A DNA stretch of 64,000 nt from a bacterium (lineage in GTDB: Bacteria; 4484-113; JAFGCY01): contig JADZFO010000010.1 of assembly GCA_020849855.1 (NCBI GenBank), forward strand, positions 26,211-90,210, in the 5' to 3' direction. Positions 8,146-15,653 of this stretch are shown here, one piece after another (within the stretch, counting starts at the first letter, position 1; every line of letters begins with the position of its first letter). A model generated the notes under the pieces. It was not told where the DNA came from, made no database searches, and saw only the letters and a program-made list of their open reading frames with translations. The position numbers were made by a program, and so were the translations under genes.

Positions 8146-8997
8146 TTAGCCATTTCTCTTCAGCAGGCCCGTCCGCTTGGCATAGTTCTCGGCCCAGCGG
8201 AAGGCGAGGTAGCCCAGGGGTACATAGATCAGCCCGCTGAGCAGCAGCATGCCGAGGTTCGGCAGCATCTCGCGCAGCGGCGCATGTTCCAGCAGGGCCT
8301 GGCGCAGGGCCAGCAGGGCCCAGTAGGGCGGGCAGATCCAGGCCAGGGGCTGCAGCAGGGCCGGCAGCACGCTGATCGGGAAGTAGGTCCCGCTGACAAG
8401 CAGGGTGCAGGCCAGGATGATCTCGGTCGCCTGCGCGCCCTTCTCCGGGCTGAGCAGGGGAAAGACCGCGGCCACCAGGCCCATGCCCAGCATGGCGATG
8501 GTGCTCAGCCCCAGCGTCATCAGCGCCGCGCCGAAGTTGGCCCCGCGCAGGTCCAGATCAAAGATCCAGACCAGCAGGGCCATCATGATCACGATGCGGA
8601 TCAGGCCGTAGATCACCGAGGCCAGGCACATGCCGGCCAGGCGCGTGAACTGGTGCACCGGCGCCATGAAGGTGTACTCCAGGGTGCCTTCCCAGCGCTC
8701 CCAGGCGATGGCCTGGGCCACGAAGATGAAGACGACGCCGAGGTAGCTCCAGATGACCGCGCCGATGCAGAGGTAAAGCACATAGCCCTGGTGGTCCATG
8801 GCGAAGGCCGGGGCTGCGCCGGAGCTGACCCCGATGAGGCCGATGATGATGGCGTTGATCAGGTTGTAGATCAGCCAGACGATGTCCCAGAGCAGATAGC
8901 GCTTGGTCAGGTCGACATCGCGCAGCAGAAAGCCGCGCACAGCCGCCAGCTCCCGCGAGAGCCTGCTGCCGGGGTTATGGATGCGTTCAACAGACAT
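8146..8997 (-). CDS. ABC-2 type transporter permease (upstream paralogue)
   Basis: A 283-residue integral membrane protein, the same length as and a close paralogue of the next gene on this strand. It carries the ABC-2 signatures ERWEGTLEYTFMAPVHQ, LLSPEKGAQA and SGTYFPISVLPALLQPLAW. Two unequal permeases in tandem suggest a heterodimeric membrane channel. The nucleotide-binding subunit must be encoded elsewhere, because the gene upstream on this strand is a CPBP membrane protease. Start ATG at 8997. Confidence 0.85.
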   Translation of the reverse strand: MSVERIHNPGSRLSRELAAVRGFLLRDVDLTKRYLLWDIVWLIYNLINAIIIGLIGVSSGAAPAFAMDHQGYVLYLCIGAVIWSYLGVVFIFVAQAIAWERWEGTLEYTFMAPVHQFTRLAGMCLASVIYGLIRIVIMMALLVWIFDLDLRGANFGAALMTLGLSTIAMLGMGLVAAVFPLLSPEKGAQATEIILACTLLVSGTYFPISVLPALLQPLAWICPPYWALLALRQALLEHAPLREMLPNLGMLLLSGLIYVPLGYLAFRWAENYAKRTGLLKRNG

Positions 8998-9096
8998 GGC
9001 ATTATTGAGACAGTATCCACGTGCTAAGTCGCGCGTGGCAGGGGGCGAAGGTTAGAGGTGAGTAGGGCGGCGGAGCTGGCCGTCGCCGGAAGAGGA

Positions 9097-10056
9097 TCAG
9101 TCAGCCTGATCCCCGCGGGTCCCGTCCGGTGAAGCCGTGTGCGGCTCGGCGGGACCGCCGGGGCGGTCACTCAGCGCGTTTGCGGTTGAATGATGATCAT
9201 GGGCCAGTGCCTCCTGGCTGAACTTCCAGGAGCGCGCAGTATACCAGATCGAGAGGGCCAGCAGGCCGAGGGTCACCGGCAGCCCGGCCTCCGGCCCGAA
9301 GGCGCCGCCACTGAGCAGGCCCGGCTGAGCGCCGGCAATGCCGATGCCGTACTGCGCCGCGCTGAAGTGGATGCCGCTGACCGGCAGGCCCAGGATGGCC
9401 AGCGCGAAGTTCCAGATGAAGTGCGCGCTCCAGGCGCCCAGCAGCGAGCGCTGCCAGAGCATCAGCGCGCCGAGCCAGTAGCCCGCCAGGGCGATGTTGG
9501 CCAGGGCGATGGGCGAGACCTCGGGGTTGCGCGAGTGCACGGCGGCGAAGGCCAGGCTGACCACCAGGTTGGCGCTGAGGCAGCAGAAGAACCATACGCG
9601 TCCGCCGGCGCTGCGCGGGATGAAGAAGCTGCAGATCCACAGCAGCAGCAAGGCAAGCAGCGACAGAGCGAAGCCGCGGAAGAGCGCCTCCTCAAAGAGG
9701 CTTTGCAGCAGGAAGAGCAGCTTGGAGCCGAGGCGGACCTGGTTGTCGATCAGGCGCAGGCCCGGCTCAAAGGCCTGCCAGCCCGGCCGGGCCGGGGAGT
9801 AGGCGCCAAGGGCCAGGGCGGGCAGGACGGCAAAGCCCAGCAGGAAGAGGCCGTTGCCAAGGCCGGCGGCGAAGTCGAGGGCGCCGGCACGGGCCAGGGC
9901 CGGCAGGCCGCGCGGCGGCAGGCTGAGCCAGCGCGCCAGGCCAAAGCGCAGCAGCAGCCACAGCGAGACAAGCCCGAAGGGCAGCACAAAGAGATTGGCG
10001 ATGAGATAGAAGCCCGTCTCGCGATACAGATCCGCCGCGCTGCTGATCTCCCCCAT
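9097..10056 (-). CDS. CPBP family intramembrane metalloprotease
   Basis: A 319-residue polytopic membrane protein. It contains the three motifs of the CPBP (CAAX protease / bacteriocin-processing, ABI) family in order: EEALFRG (EExxxR), the FAAVHSRNP helix (FxxxH), and HFIWNF (HxxxN-like). The glutamates and histidines are the expected metal ligands. Its start overlaps the stop of the upstream glycosyltransferase by one base (TGATG), so translation is probably coupled. The C-terminal 40 residues are hydrophilic and rich in Pro, Asp and His. The substrate is unknown. Confidence 0.85.
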   Translation of the reverse strand: MGEISSAADLYRETGFYLIANLFVLPFGLVSLWLLLRFGLARWLSLPPRGLPALARAGALDFAAGLGNGLFLLGFAVLPALALGAYSPARPGWQAFEPGLRLIDNQVRLGSKLLFLLQSLFEEALFRGFALSLLALLLLWICSFFIPRSAGGRVWFFCCLSANLVVSLAFAAVHSRNPEVSPIALANIALAGYWLGALMLWQRSLLGAWSAHFIWNFALAILGLPVSGIHFSAAQYGIGIAGAQPGLLSGGAFGPEAGLPVTLGLLALSIWYTARSWKFSQEALAHDHHSTANALSDRPGGPAEPHTASPDGTRGDQAD

Positions 10057-11222
10057 CAGGCCCGGGCCTCTTCGAGCACCTGCTCCAGCTCGGCGGCGGC
10101 CTTGTCCCAGGAGAAGAGCCGCGCGCGCTGCCAGGCCTGGCGGCCGAAGTCCTCGCGCAGGGCCTTGTCGCGGGCCATGGTCAGGGCGGCGCGGCAGAGC
10201 TCGTCATAGTTCAGCTCGGGCACCAGGATGCCGGAGGCGTGCTCGGCGTGCGCGCCGACCTCATAGGCCACGGTCGGCACGCCGTGCCAGGCGGCCTCGA
10301 GGATCGGCAGGTTGAAGCCCTCCCAGCGCGCGGCGGTGACATAGAAATCGAGGCTGGCATAGAAGCCCGGCATGTCCGCCGGCGCCGTGTTCAGCAGGGG
10401 CAGCGCGCCCTGCTCGCGGACCCAGTGGCCGTCCTCCTCCGAGCCGATGCCGCACATGGCCAGCATGATGCGGCTGTCGCGCTCGGCGAGGCGGCGGCCC
10501 AGGCGCATCACCTCGGTAGTGCCCTTGTAGGCCGGGTGCTGGCGGTGCAGGCGGCCACAGTAGCCCAGCAGCAGCGCGTTCTCCGGGATGCCACAGCGCT
10601 CTCGAAAGCCGCTGCGCAGGGCCGCGCGGTCATAGTGCGCGTCGACCGTCGAGCTGGCGGGGTCGAGGTCCCAGGCCGGCCAGTAGTGGTCGCCGCCCAG
10701 ATGGATCACCGTGCCGCGGGCCTGCTGCTCGGCCGTCTGCTGCTCGTGCAGGAAGCGGCTGATGGAGACGATGCGCGCGGAGCGGTTCTTGAAGACGAGG
10801 TCCTCGGAGTGGTGCAGCCAGGCCCAGTTCAGCTTGCGCTTCCAGGTAAAGCCGTCAGTGGGCACATTGCCGAAGTTGAAGAAGACCTGCGGCGTGTCCA
10901 GCACGGTACCGGCGGCGTAGTAGGGGTGGGTGCAGGGCAGGAGCACGTCATAGCCGCGGCCGGCCTCGGCCAGCTCGCGGCGCAGGCGGCCGAGCGCGAT
11001 CTGGGCGTTGCGCTCCAGGATGGGGAGGGCGCGGTTGGCGGAGTCGCCATGCACGGTGATCTTATGCAGGCCGTAGGGCTGGTTCAGGTAGGTGTCGTCG
11101 AAGGTCGGCGTCCAGACGTCCACCTGATGGCCGCGGCGGGTCAGGCGCAGGGCCAGCTCATGCACGGTGAGGTCCACGCCATAGCCCAGCAGCATGCGCG
11201 TGGTGAAGAAGGCGATTCGCAC
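10056..11222 (-). CDS. Glycosyltransferase family 4 protein
   Basis: A 388-residue GT-B fold protein of the glycosyltransferase group 1/family 4 type. The N-terminal domain has the GYGVDLTVHELALRLTRRGH nucleotide-fold segment. The C-terminal domain has LGYCGRLHRQHPAYKGTTEV, and EGFNLPILEA with the E-x7-E sugar-nucleotide motif, then HGVPTVAYEVGAHAEHA. It transfers a sugar from a nucleotide or lipid donor; acceptor and pathway are unknown. I chose the GTG start because it lies exactly six bases after a TACAAT -10 element, as in other leaderless genes here. An ATG two codons upstream abuts that -10 and would be outside the transcript. It is followed by the coupled CPBP protease gene. Confidence 0.85.
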   Translation of the reverse strand: MRIAFFTTRMLLGYGVDLTVHELALRLTRRGHQVDVWTPTFDDTYLNQPYGLHKITVHGDSANRALPILERNAQIALGRLRRELAEAGRGYDVLLPCTHPYYAAGTVLDTPQVFFNFGNVPTDGFTWKRKLNWAWLHHSEDLVFKNRSARIVSISRFLHEQQTAEQQARGTVIHLGGDHYWPAWDLDPASSTVDAHYDRAALRSGFRERCGIPENALLLGYCGRLHRQHPAYKGTTEVMRLGRRLAERDSRIMLAMCGIGSEEDGHWVREQGALPLLNTAPADMPGFYASLDFYVTAARWEGFNLPILEAAWHGVPTVAYEVGAHAEHASGILVPELNYDELCRAALTMARDKALREDFGRQAWQRARLFSWDKAAAELEQVLEEARA

Positions 11223-11228
11223 TCTCAT

Positions 11229-11234
11229 ATTGTA
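11229..11234 (-). promoter_or_regulatory. -10 element of a leaderless glycosyltransferase mRNA
   Basis: TACAAT on the minus strand is followed by six bases and then GTG. The expected transcription start therefore falls on the start codon. No Shine-Dalgarno is present. Confidence 0.55.
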
Positions 11235-11235
11235 G

Positions 11236-11254
11236 GGGCGCACAGAGTGCGCCC
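11236..11254. repeat. Perfect palindrome upstream of the glycosyltransferase promoter
   Basis: GGGCGCAC and GTGCGCCC form an 8-bp stem with a 3-base spacer, directly upstream of the -10. It could be an operator. It is preceded by TGTAGG, as in the element at 8081 and near 63849, so it may equally be a dispersed palindrome. Confidence 0.5.
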
Positions 11255-11294
11255 GGCAGGGCTGATGTCGAAAGTCAAGAGTGCGGCAAGAGGC

Positions 11295-11322
11295 GTGAAG
11301 AGTGAAGAGTGAAGAGTGAAGA
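11295..11322. repeat. Heptanucleotide tandem repeat
   Basis: There are four perfect copies of GTGAAGA, continuing into degenerate GAGTG/GAGAG-rich sequence to about 11395. The stretch is purine-rich with no coding potential. Confidence 0.8.
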
Positions 11323-11436
11323 GTGAGCGTGGAGAGTGAGGCGTGAAGAGTTAAGCATGGAGAGAGGAGAAAGAAGAGTGGAGAGTTAAGAGTGCTGAAG
11401 GCGGGGAGGTGGAAATTAGAAGGCGTTGGCCGAAGA

Positions 11437-11463
11437 CTCGGAACGCCGGCTGCAAGCCGGCCT
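11437..11463 (-). repeat. REP palindrome, copy 1 (inverted)
   Basis: This is the exact reverse complement of the 27-base copies at 12114 and 12163. It reads GCCGGC-TTGCA-GCCGGC with a flanking AGG... and a ...GTTCCGAG tail. It lies one base from the transposase stop codon. Confidence 0.9.
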
Positions 11464-11464
11464 C

Positions 11465-12091
11465 TCAGCTCTTCCTGTAGAGCTCAAAACTCCCGGTTTG
11501 TATCCGCCAGCGGGCGCTGCTGAAGGCAAAGTCTTCAGGGCGGCGGCAGATTCCGCAGAGTACCGGGTTGGCCTCGATGTACTCAACAGTCCGCCGCAGG
11601 TGATCATCGTCTCGGATCGCCCGGTCGAAGTACTCCCGCTCCCAGAATGCCCCCTCCCGGCCGAGCAGTCTGTTGATCACCCCGCCGGTGTAGGACTTGC
11701 AGCCATGCATCACTTTCGACAGCGGGTAAGCATCCACAAGCTCAATCAGCATATGCACGTGGTTGGCCATGACGCACCAGGCCAGCAGATGGTAGTGCGA
11801 AGAATCGTGGTGCAGCAGATTGTCCTGAACAACTCGCGCGGCAGCGGGAATACGCAGAGCGCAGGCACCGTGACACTGATCCAGCAGTTCCTCCAGCGCC
11901 TGCCTGCGCTCCGCCTGCTGCGATGCCGGAATGCCTTGGAGCAGCCGATACACGAGCGCCTTGGGAAGTGAGTCGGCGGTTCTGTAGGTAACGAACTGCA
12001 GGCTGCCATGACCCGTGTAATGGGGCAGATAGCCTCGCGAGCGCCATTGCGGTGCGTCCGAGTACTTCTGCATCATTTCGACTTTATACAC
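11465..12091 (-). CDS. REP-associated tyrosine transposase (RAYT, Y1/HUH family)
   Basis: A 208-residue protein of the IS200/IS605-related Y1 transposase family. The metal-binding HUH motif is NHVHM (H111, H113). The probable nucleophile Tyr154 lies in EREYFDRAIRDDDHLRR, followed by VEYIEANPV, a RAYT hallmark. Such enzymes cut and rejoin single-stranded REP hairpins. The three flanking 27-base REPs are its likely substrates. The GTG start is set by a TATAAT box exactly six bases upstream (leaderless mRNA); ATGs at codons 6 and 7 are alternatives. The gene looks intact. Confidence 0.9.
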   Translation of the reverse strand: MYKVEMMQKYSDAPQWRSRGYLPHYTGHGSLQFVTYRTADSLPKALVYRLLQGIPASQQAERRQALEELLDQCHGACALRIPAAARVVQDNLLHHDSSHYHLLAWCVMANHVHMLIELVDAYPLSKVMHGCKSYTGGVINRLLGREGAFWEREYFDRAIRDDDHLRRTVEYIEANPVLCGICRRPEDFAFSSARWRIQTGSFELYRKS

Positions 12092-12097
12092 GCTTTT

Positions 12098-12103
12098 ATT
12101 ATA
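12098..12103 (-). promoter_or_regulatory. Consensus -10 of the transposase gene
   Basis: Perfect TATAAT on the minus strand, six bases before the GTG start, giving a leaderless transcript. The AT-rich surroundings contrast with the GC-rich flanks. Confidence 0.65.
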
Positions 12104-12113
12104 ACACGGGGAA

Positions 12114-12140
12114 AGGCCGGCTTGCAGCCGGCGTTCCGAG
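12114..12140 (+). repeat. REP palindrome, copy 2
   Basis: A 27-base REP with stem GCCGGC/GCCGGC around TTGCA and the tail GTTCCGAG. It is identical to copy 3, 22 bases away, and inverted relative to copy 1. Confidence 0.9.
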
Positions 12141-12162
12141 TCCTGGTGCAGCTTGCGAGCAG

Positions 12163-12189
12163 AGGCCGGCTTGCAGCCGGCGTTCCGAG
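12163..12189 (+). repeat. REP palindrome, copy 3
   Basis: Identical in all 27 bases to copy 2 and in the same orientation, making a direct REP pair upstream of the transposase gene. Confidence 0.9.
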
Positions 12190-12256
12190 GCGGCAGGCCA
12201 CTTTGCTCACGAGTGGAGCAGCGCCGGGATCGAATGCTGCCTATGCTGAAGGGGGG

Positions 12257-13405
12257 TTATTGATGTTCTTTCGCCGCCTGCGCCGCCGAGGAATTCTGCT
12301 GATCCTGCTGATCGCTCTGATCCTGGCCTGGATCATCTGGCGCTTCGTCAATATCCCGGTCTTCAATGTGGTCAATGTGATCAAGTGAGGCCAGTTCGGC
12401 AGTAAGGGCTGATTGCTTCTGCACGGTCCCTTGTGTTCCTTCAAAAAGCCCTGATTCCTGAGCTGCGGAAAGTTCACTGGCGTCATCCCGGTACTGCCCG
12501 AACAGATATAGATAAAGCTCCTCGGCATTAATCTGGGCGGCGTCCGATCCCGGCAGGCGGGTCCAGAGCTCGTCCTTGTTGTGGCTTCGGATTATCAGGC
12601 TGCTAAAGGACAGTAATCCAAGGTAGAACAGCATGAAGGAAACAGCGGAAAGAAGTCGCTCCAGCTCAGGGGCGAGAGCCTGATCTGGAGGCTCAAAAGC
12701 GTTGCCGCCTAGCAGCCAGTAGAACAAGCCCGCGCCGCTGGAAATGATCAGCCAGACAGGTAGTGGCGATTTGTCCTGGCCGCTGCCGATGCTGGAAACT
12801 GAGCGGCCGGCCAGGTAGTGCAGAGTCAGGCCGATGGCGGCGAAGGCAGTTACCAGCGCCAGGCGGATGTCTATCGTCAGGTCAAACAGCCGCGGAAAAC
12901 AAAAGAAGAACGGCATGATCCACCAGAAGCTGAGCCCGGGGCGCAGGGGCTGATCAGAGGCGAGATACCAGTTCAGGTTCCGTCGCACATGTCTGGCCCA
13001 GGCTTCGATGCTGCGTGGACGGGTAAATCTGGCCCAGGCCGACCAGGGCCAGGGCAGGGCATCAGCCATGTCAGGCAACATGGTTTCGGCTTCGATCATC
13101 CGCGAGGCGAGTCCACTTGCCTGCAGCCTCCCGCGGATGTGGCCGCGATACTCGGCCAGCTCCCTGGGATCGGTTGCGCCTTCGACTATCGCCCGCCTGT
13201 GGTGTTCGACCGGGCGGACAGCTTCAAGGATGCGCTGAGCCGCCGGGTTGCTGACATGCGAGCTGACCCAGCGATTCGTCGGCAGATCCGGCCATTTCGC
13301 CAGCTCCGGCGGCGGCGGCGGGTTGCGGACCGCATCAACCGTCACGCCCGCGGCACGGTGGGCGGCTGAGAACCAAAGCGCAAATTTGTCGCGCAGGGAT
13401 GTCAT
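12257..13405 (-). CDS. Unrecognised membrane protein
   Basis: A 382-residue protein of unknown family. The first 160 residues are hydrophilic (a P-rich NPPPPPELAKWPDLP segment, then helices with many Arg and Glu). A cluster of about four transmembrane helices lies at roughly 165-285 (FWWIMPFFFCFPRLFDLTI, ALVTAFAAIGLTLHYLAG, VWLIISSGAGLFYWLL, LLSAVSFMLFYLGLLSF). The C-terminal 50 residues are very acidic and glutamine-rich. A TATAGT -10 lies 13 bases before the ATG, so the leader would be only about six bases. The acidic tail is antisense to a possible small membrane protein gene on the other strand, so one of the two readings may be wrong there. Confidence 0.6.
   Translation of the reverse strand: MTSLRDKFALWFSAAHRAAGVTVDAVRNPPPPPELAKWPDLPTNRWVSSHVSNPAAQRILEAVRPVEHHRRAIVEGATDPRELAEYRGHIRGRLQASGLASRMIEAETMLPDMADALPWPWSAWARFTRPRSIEAWARHVRRNLNWYLASDQPLRPGLSFWWIMPFFFCFPRLFDLTIDIRLALVTAFAAIGLTLHYLAGRSVSSIGSGQDKSPLPVWLIISSGAGLFYWLLGGNAFEPPDQALAPELERLLSAVSFMLFYLGLLSFSSLIIRSHNKDELWTRLPGSDAAQINAEELYLYLFGQYRDDASELSAAQESGLFEGTQGTVQKQSALTAELASLDHIDHIEDRDIDEAPDDPGQDQSDQQDQQNSSAAQAAKEHQ
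12263..12388 (+). CDS. Possible 41-residue single-pass membrane protein
   Basis: A short frame begins with MFFRRLRRRG, continues as one strong hydrophobic helix (LLILLIALILAWIIWRF), and ends NVVNVIK. The positively charged start followed by a helix is typical of small membrane proteins. GAAGGGGGG is placed as a ribosome binding site 6-7 bases before the ATG. It lies fully antisense to the end of the 382-residue gene, so it may be a mirror artefact of that gene's acidic Gln-rich tail. I cannot decide between the two. Confidence 0.35.
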   Translation: MFFRRLRRRGILLILLIALILAWIIWRFVNIPVFNVVNVIK

Positions 13406-13418
13406 TCGCGTTGGGATG

Positions 13419-13424
13419 ACTATA
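13419..13424 (-). promoter_or_regulatory. -10 element of the unrecognised membrane protein gene
   Basis: TATAGT on the minus strand, 13 bases before the ATG. The predicted leader is about six bases with no Shine-Dalgarno. Confidence 0.45.
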
Positions 13425-13756
13425 GCGCGATGCCTGCTGCGAAAAGTTCAGCCACAGAGAGCATGGAGAGCACAGACCTCAGACTCAAGTTAGGTGAACA
13501 AGGGCGCGTGCCGAAAGCAATGTGCAGATTGAAGAGTTCAAAGTTGAGAGTGCATGGAAGGTGGCGACTGCAAGGCGCTGGACGAAGGCGCGGAGCGCGG
13601 GCTGCTGGCGCAGCCAGAGCCCGCATTCATGATTCTGCCATTCCTGGGGCAAAGGTGAACTTGCTTTGTCAGACTGCGCTAAGTGGATGATGCAAAGAAA
13701 GCGGTCCCCTGCCTTGCAGGCGGCCCGCGCTCCGCGCCCGGCCCGCGGCGTCCTGC
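13425..13756. other. Intergenic region without a recognised feature
   Basis: About 330 bases between divergent genes. There is no convincing coding frame, terminator or RNA gene. A TATGCT box at 13757-13762 at its right end could serve the next gene. Confidence 0.4.
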
Positions 13757-13797
13757 TATGCTGTGCAGCGGCCGCGCTGGCGGCATGGAGCGGGCTT

Positions 13798-14616
13798 ATG
13801 GCGATGGACCACGATGCTGTGTTGAACGCGCCGGGCGAGGACCGGACGCGCATCCTGCAGGAGATCTGCGAGGGCAGCGGCGCCGACGGCCTGATCGCCT
13901 GGCTCTCCGCCGCCCGCAGCGATGAGACGCGGCGCAAGCTCTTCGGCCAGGCCCAGCAGCAGCTGGACCTGCGCAGCTGGCCCGCCGGCAACCTGGACGA
14001 CTATATCCAGGTCTCGCGCGCCGGCATCGCCGAGTATGTGCGCCAGAGCGATGAGCTGGCCCTTGACGACCCGCAGCTGAGCGTGAAGCTGCTCGACAGC
14101 GCCAACGCGATGAGCTACAACCTCAGCGCATCGCTGGCCGACTGCTGGCCCGGCGACGAGCTGCCCCGCGAGCGCCGCCACCACAGCGAAGGCTTCAACG
14201 CCGCCGAGAACTGCGTGCGCTGGCGCCAGCAGCTGGGCAAGGGGCCCTACAGCCTGCAGATGGCCTACTGGGCCGGCGGTGTCCACCTGCTGGCCCTGGA
14301 AGACCTTACCGGCGCCCTGCAGTATTTCGAGCAGGAGCTGGAGGCGGCCCTGGCCTATTCCCGCGAGCAGGGCAAGAGCGAAGAAAGCGGCGCGGAGGCT
14401 GACTTCTGCCTGCTGCTGGCCCACGGCTGCCGCGGCATCGCCCGCATGCTCAGCGGCGACCGCGAGGGCCAGGCCGAGTATGAGGCCGCGATGGACGCCT
14501 TCAACGAGCAGCTGGCTTCGGACAACAGCGAGCTGCGCGAGGATGCCGAGATCGGCCTGGGCCAGCTGCGCAAGCTGTACCAGCGGCGCGTGCTGGGCCT
14601 CAGCGCCGAGGCCTGA
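13798..14616 (+). CDS. Unrecognised soluble alpha-helical protein
   Basis: A 272-residue protein with no signal peptide from the chosen start. It is rich in Ala, Leu, Glu and Arg and looks all-helical. The segment WAGGVHLLALEDLTGALQYF...EAALAYSREQG and the later ARMLSGDREGQAEYEAAMDAF resemble TPR-like helical pairs. I chose the ATG at 13798 because GGAGCGGG precedes it and a TATGCT box lies upstream. The frame is open to 13666, and that extension includes a hydrophobic stretch that could be read as a signal anchor. No enzymatic motif was seen. It stands alone between divergent and unrelated genes. Confidence 0.6.
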   Translation: MAMDHDAVLNAPGEDRTRILQEICEGSGADGLIAWLSAARSDETRRKLFGQAQQQLDLRSWPAGNLDDYIQVSRAGIAEYVRQSDELALDDPQLSVKLLDSANAMSYNLSASLADCWPGDELPRERRHHSEGFNAAENCVRWRQQLGKGPYSLQMAYWAGGVHLLALEDLTGALQYFEQELEAALAYSREQGKSEESGAEADFCLLLAHGCRGIARMLSGDREGQAEYEAAMDAFNEQLASDNSELREDAEIGLGQLRKLYQRRVLGLSAEA

Positions 14617-14654
14617 GCCTGCCAGCCTGCGCTTGACCTGCCTGCCGGGTTAGC

Positions 14655-14660
14655 TATACT
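14655..14660 (+). promoter_or_regulatory. -10 element of the proline dehydrogenase gene
   Basis: TATACT lies 26 bases before the GTG start. An AGGAGG ribosome binding site sits between them, so this is a leadered transcript. Confidence 0.5.
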
Positions 14661-14686
14661 TATTCCCTGCTTCGCAGGAGGATTGT

Positions 14687-15583
14687 GTGAGCTTAATCGG
14701 CGGGCTGGTGAAGACAGTCCTGCCCTATGTCCCCCGGTCTGTGGTGGGCCGGGTTGCAGCGCGCTACGTGGCTGGAGAGACTCTCGCCGCCGCACTGGAT
14801 ACCGTGCGGCTGCTCAACAGCGGCGGGGCCTGCACCACAGTGGACATTCTGGGCGAAAGCATCGCTGAGGCCAGCGCCGCGCGCGCGGCGGTCGAGCAGT
14901 ACAGCACCCTGATCCAGGCCATCGCCTCCAGCGGCCTGGACAGCACGGTTTCGCTCAAACCCACCATGCTGGGCCTGCTGCAGGGCAAGGACGCCTGCCG
15001 CGAGAACCTGGAGACGCTTTACCGCCTGGCGCAGGAGCTTCGCGTGGTGCTGACCATCGACATGGAGGACAGCACCACCACCGACGCCACCCTGGGGCTC
15101 TTCGGCGAGATGCAGCAGCGCTATGGCAATGCCGGCTGCGTGCTGCAGGCCTACCTGCGCCGCACGCGCCATGACATCGAAGCCCTGCCGGCGGGCAGCA
15201 ACGTGCGCCTGTGCAAGGGCATTTACGTGGAGCCCCGCGAACGGGCCTACAAGGAGTTCCAGGAGATCCGCGGCAACTTCCTTGAATGCCTGCGCGACCT
15301 TTTCGCCGCCGGGCACTATGTGGGCATCGCGACCCACGACGACTGGCTGGTCGACCGCGCCCTGAGCATCATTAACAGCCTGGGCCTGAGCCATGAGCAG
15401 TATGAGTTCCAGATGCTGCTGGGCGTGCGCGAGAAGCTGCGCTATCAGATCCTCGACGCCGGCCACCGCCTGCGGGTCTATGTGCCCTATGGCCGCGACT
15501 GGTATGCCTACTCCATCCGCCGCCTGCGCGAGAACCCCGCCGTGGCGATCCACGTGATCAAGGCCATGCTCGGGATGGGCTAG
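14687..15583 (+). CDS. Proline dehydrogenase
   Basis: A 298-residue flavoenzyme of the monofunctional PRODH type, oxidising proline to pyrroline-5-carboxylate and passing electrons to the respiratory chain. The beta-alpha barrel signatures are clear: LTIDMEDSTTTDATL (FAD and substrate region), RLCKGIYVEPRERAY, YVGIATHDDWLV, YEFQMLLGVREKLRYQI, and at the end VYVPYGRDWYAYSIRRLRENP. The last carries the conserved Arg pair that binds the proline carboxylate. Length matches stand-alone PRODH enzymes. GTG start with AGGAGG. No pyrroline-5-carboxylate dehydrogenase gene is adjacent. Confidence 0.93.
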   Translation: MSLIGGLVKTVLPYVPRSVVGRVAARYVAGETLAAALDTVRLLNSGGACTTVDILGESIAEASAARAAVEQYSTLIQAIASSGLDSTVSLKPTMLGLLQGKDACRENLETLYRLAQELRVVLTIDMEDSTTTDATLGLFGEMQQRYGNAGCVLQAYLRRTRHDIEALPAGSNVRLCKGIYVEPRERAYKEFQEIRGNFLECLRDLFAAGHYVGIATHDDWLVDRALSIINSLGLSHEQYEFQMLLGVREKLRYQILDAGHRLRVYVPYGRDWYAYSIRRLRENPAVAIHVIKAMLGMG

Positions 15584-15641
15584 CAGGGCGCAAGGCAGGA
15601 GGCGCAGGGCAGAAGGCGCAGTCGGCTGCCTGCCGTGGTCC

Positions 15642-15647
15642 TACAAT
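15642..15647 (+). promoter_or_regulatory. -10 element of a leaderless gene
   Basis: TACAAT followed by exactly six bases and then the GTG start of the next gene, so transcription should begin on the start codon. Confidence 0.55.
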
Positions 15648-15653
15648 CACGCC

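Larger units (their letters stand above)
11437..12189. mobile_element. RAYT-REP unit
   Basis: A Y1-type transposase gene is bounded by one REP at its 3' end and two REPs in the opposite orientation upstream of its promoter. All three are identical over 27 bases. This arrangement is typical of REP-associated tyrosine transposases (RAYT), which act on the REP hairpins. The unit lacks other genes. Confidence 0.8.

Noticed and set aside
8095-9027. Long plus-strand frame antisense to the upstream permease
   Set aside because: The product is rich in Gln, His and Asp without motifs, whereas the minus strand gives a clear ABC-2 permease.
10239-11312. Long plus-strand frame antisense to the glycosyltransferase
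   Set aside because: Low-complexity Val/Ala/Arg-rich translation with no domain; the minus strand has clear GT-B motifs.
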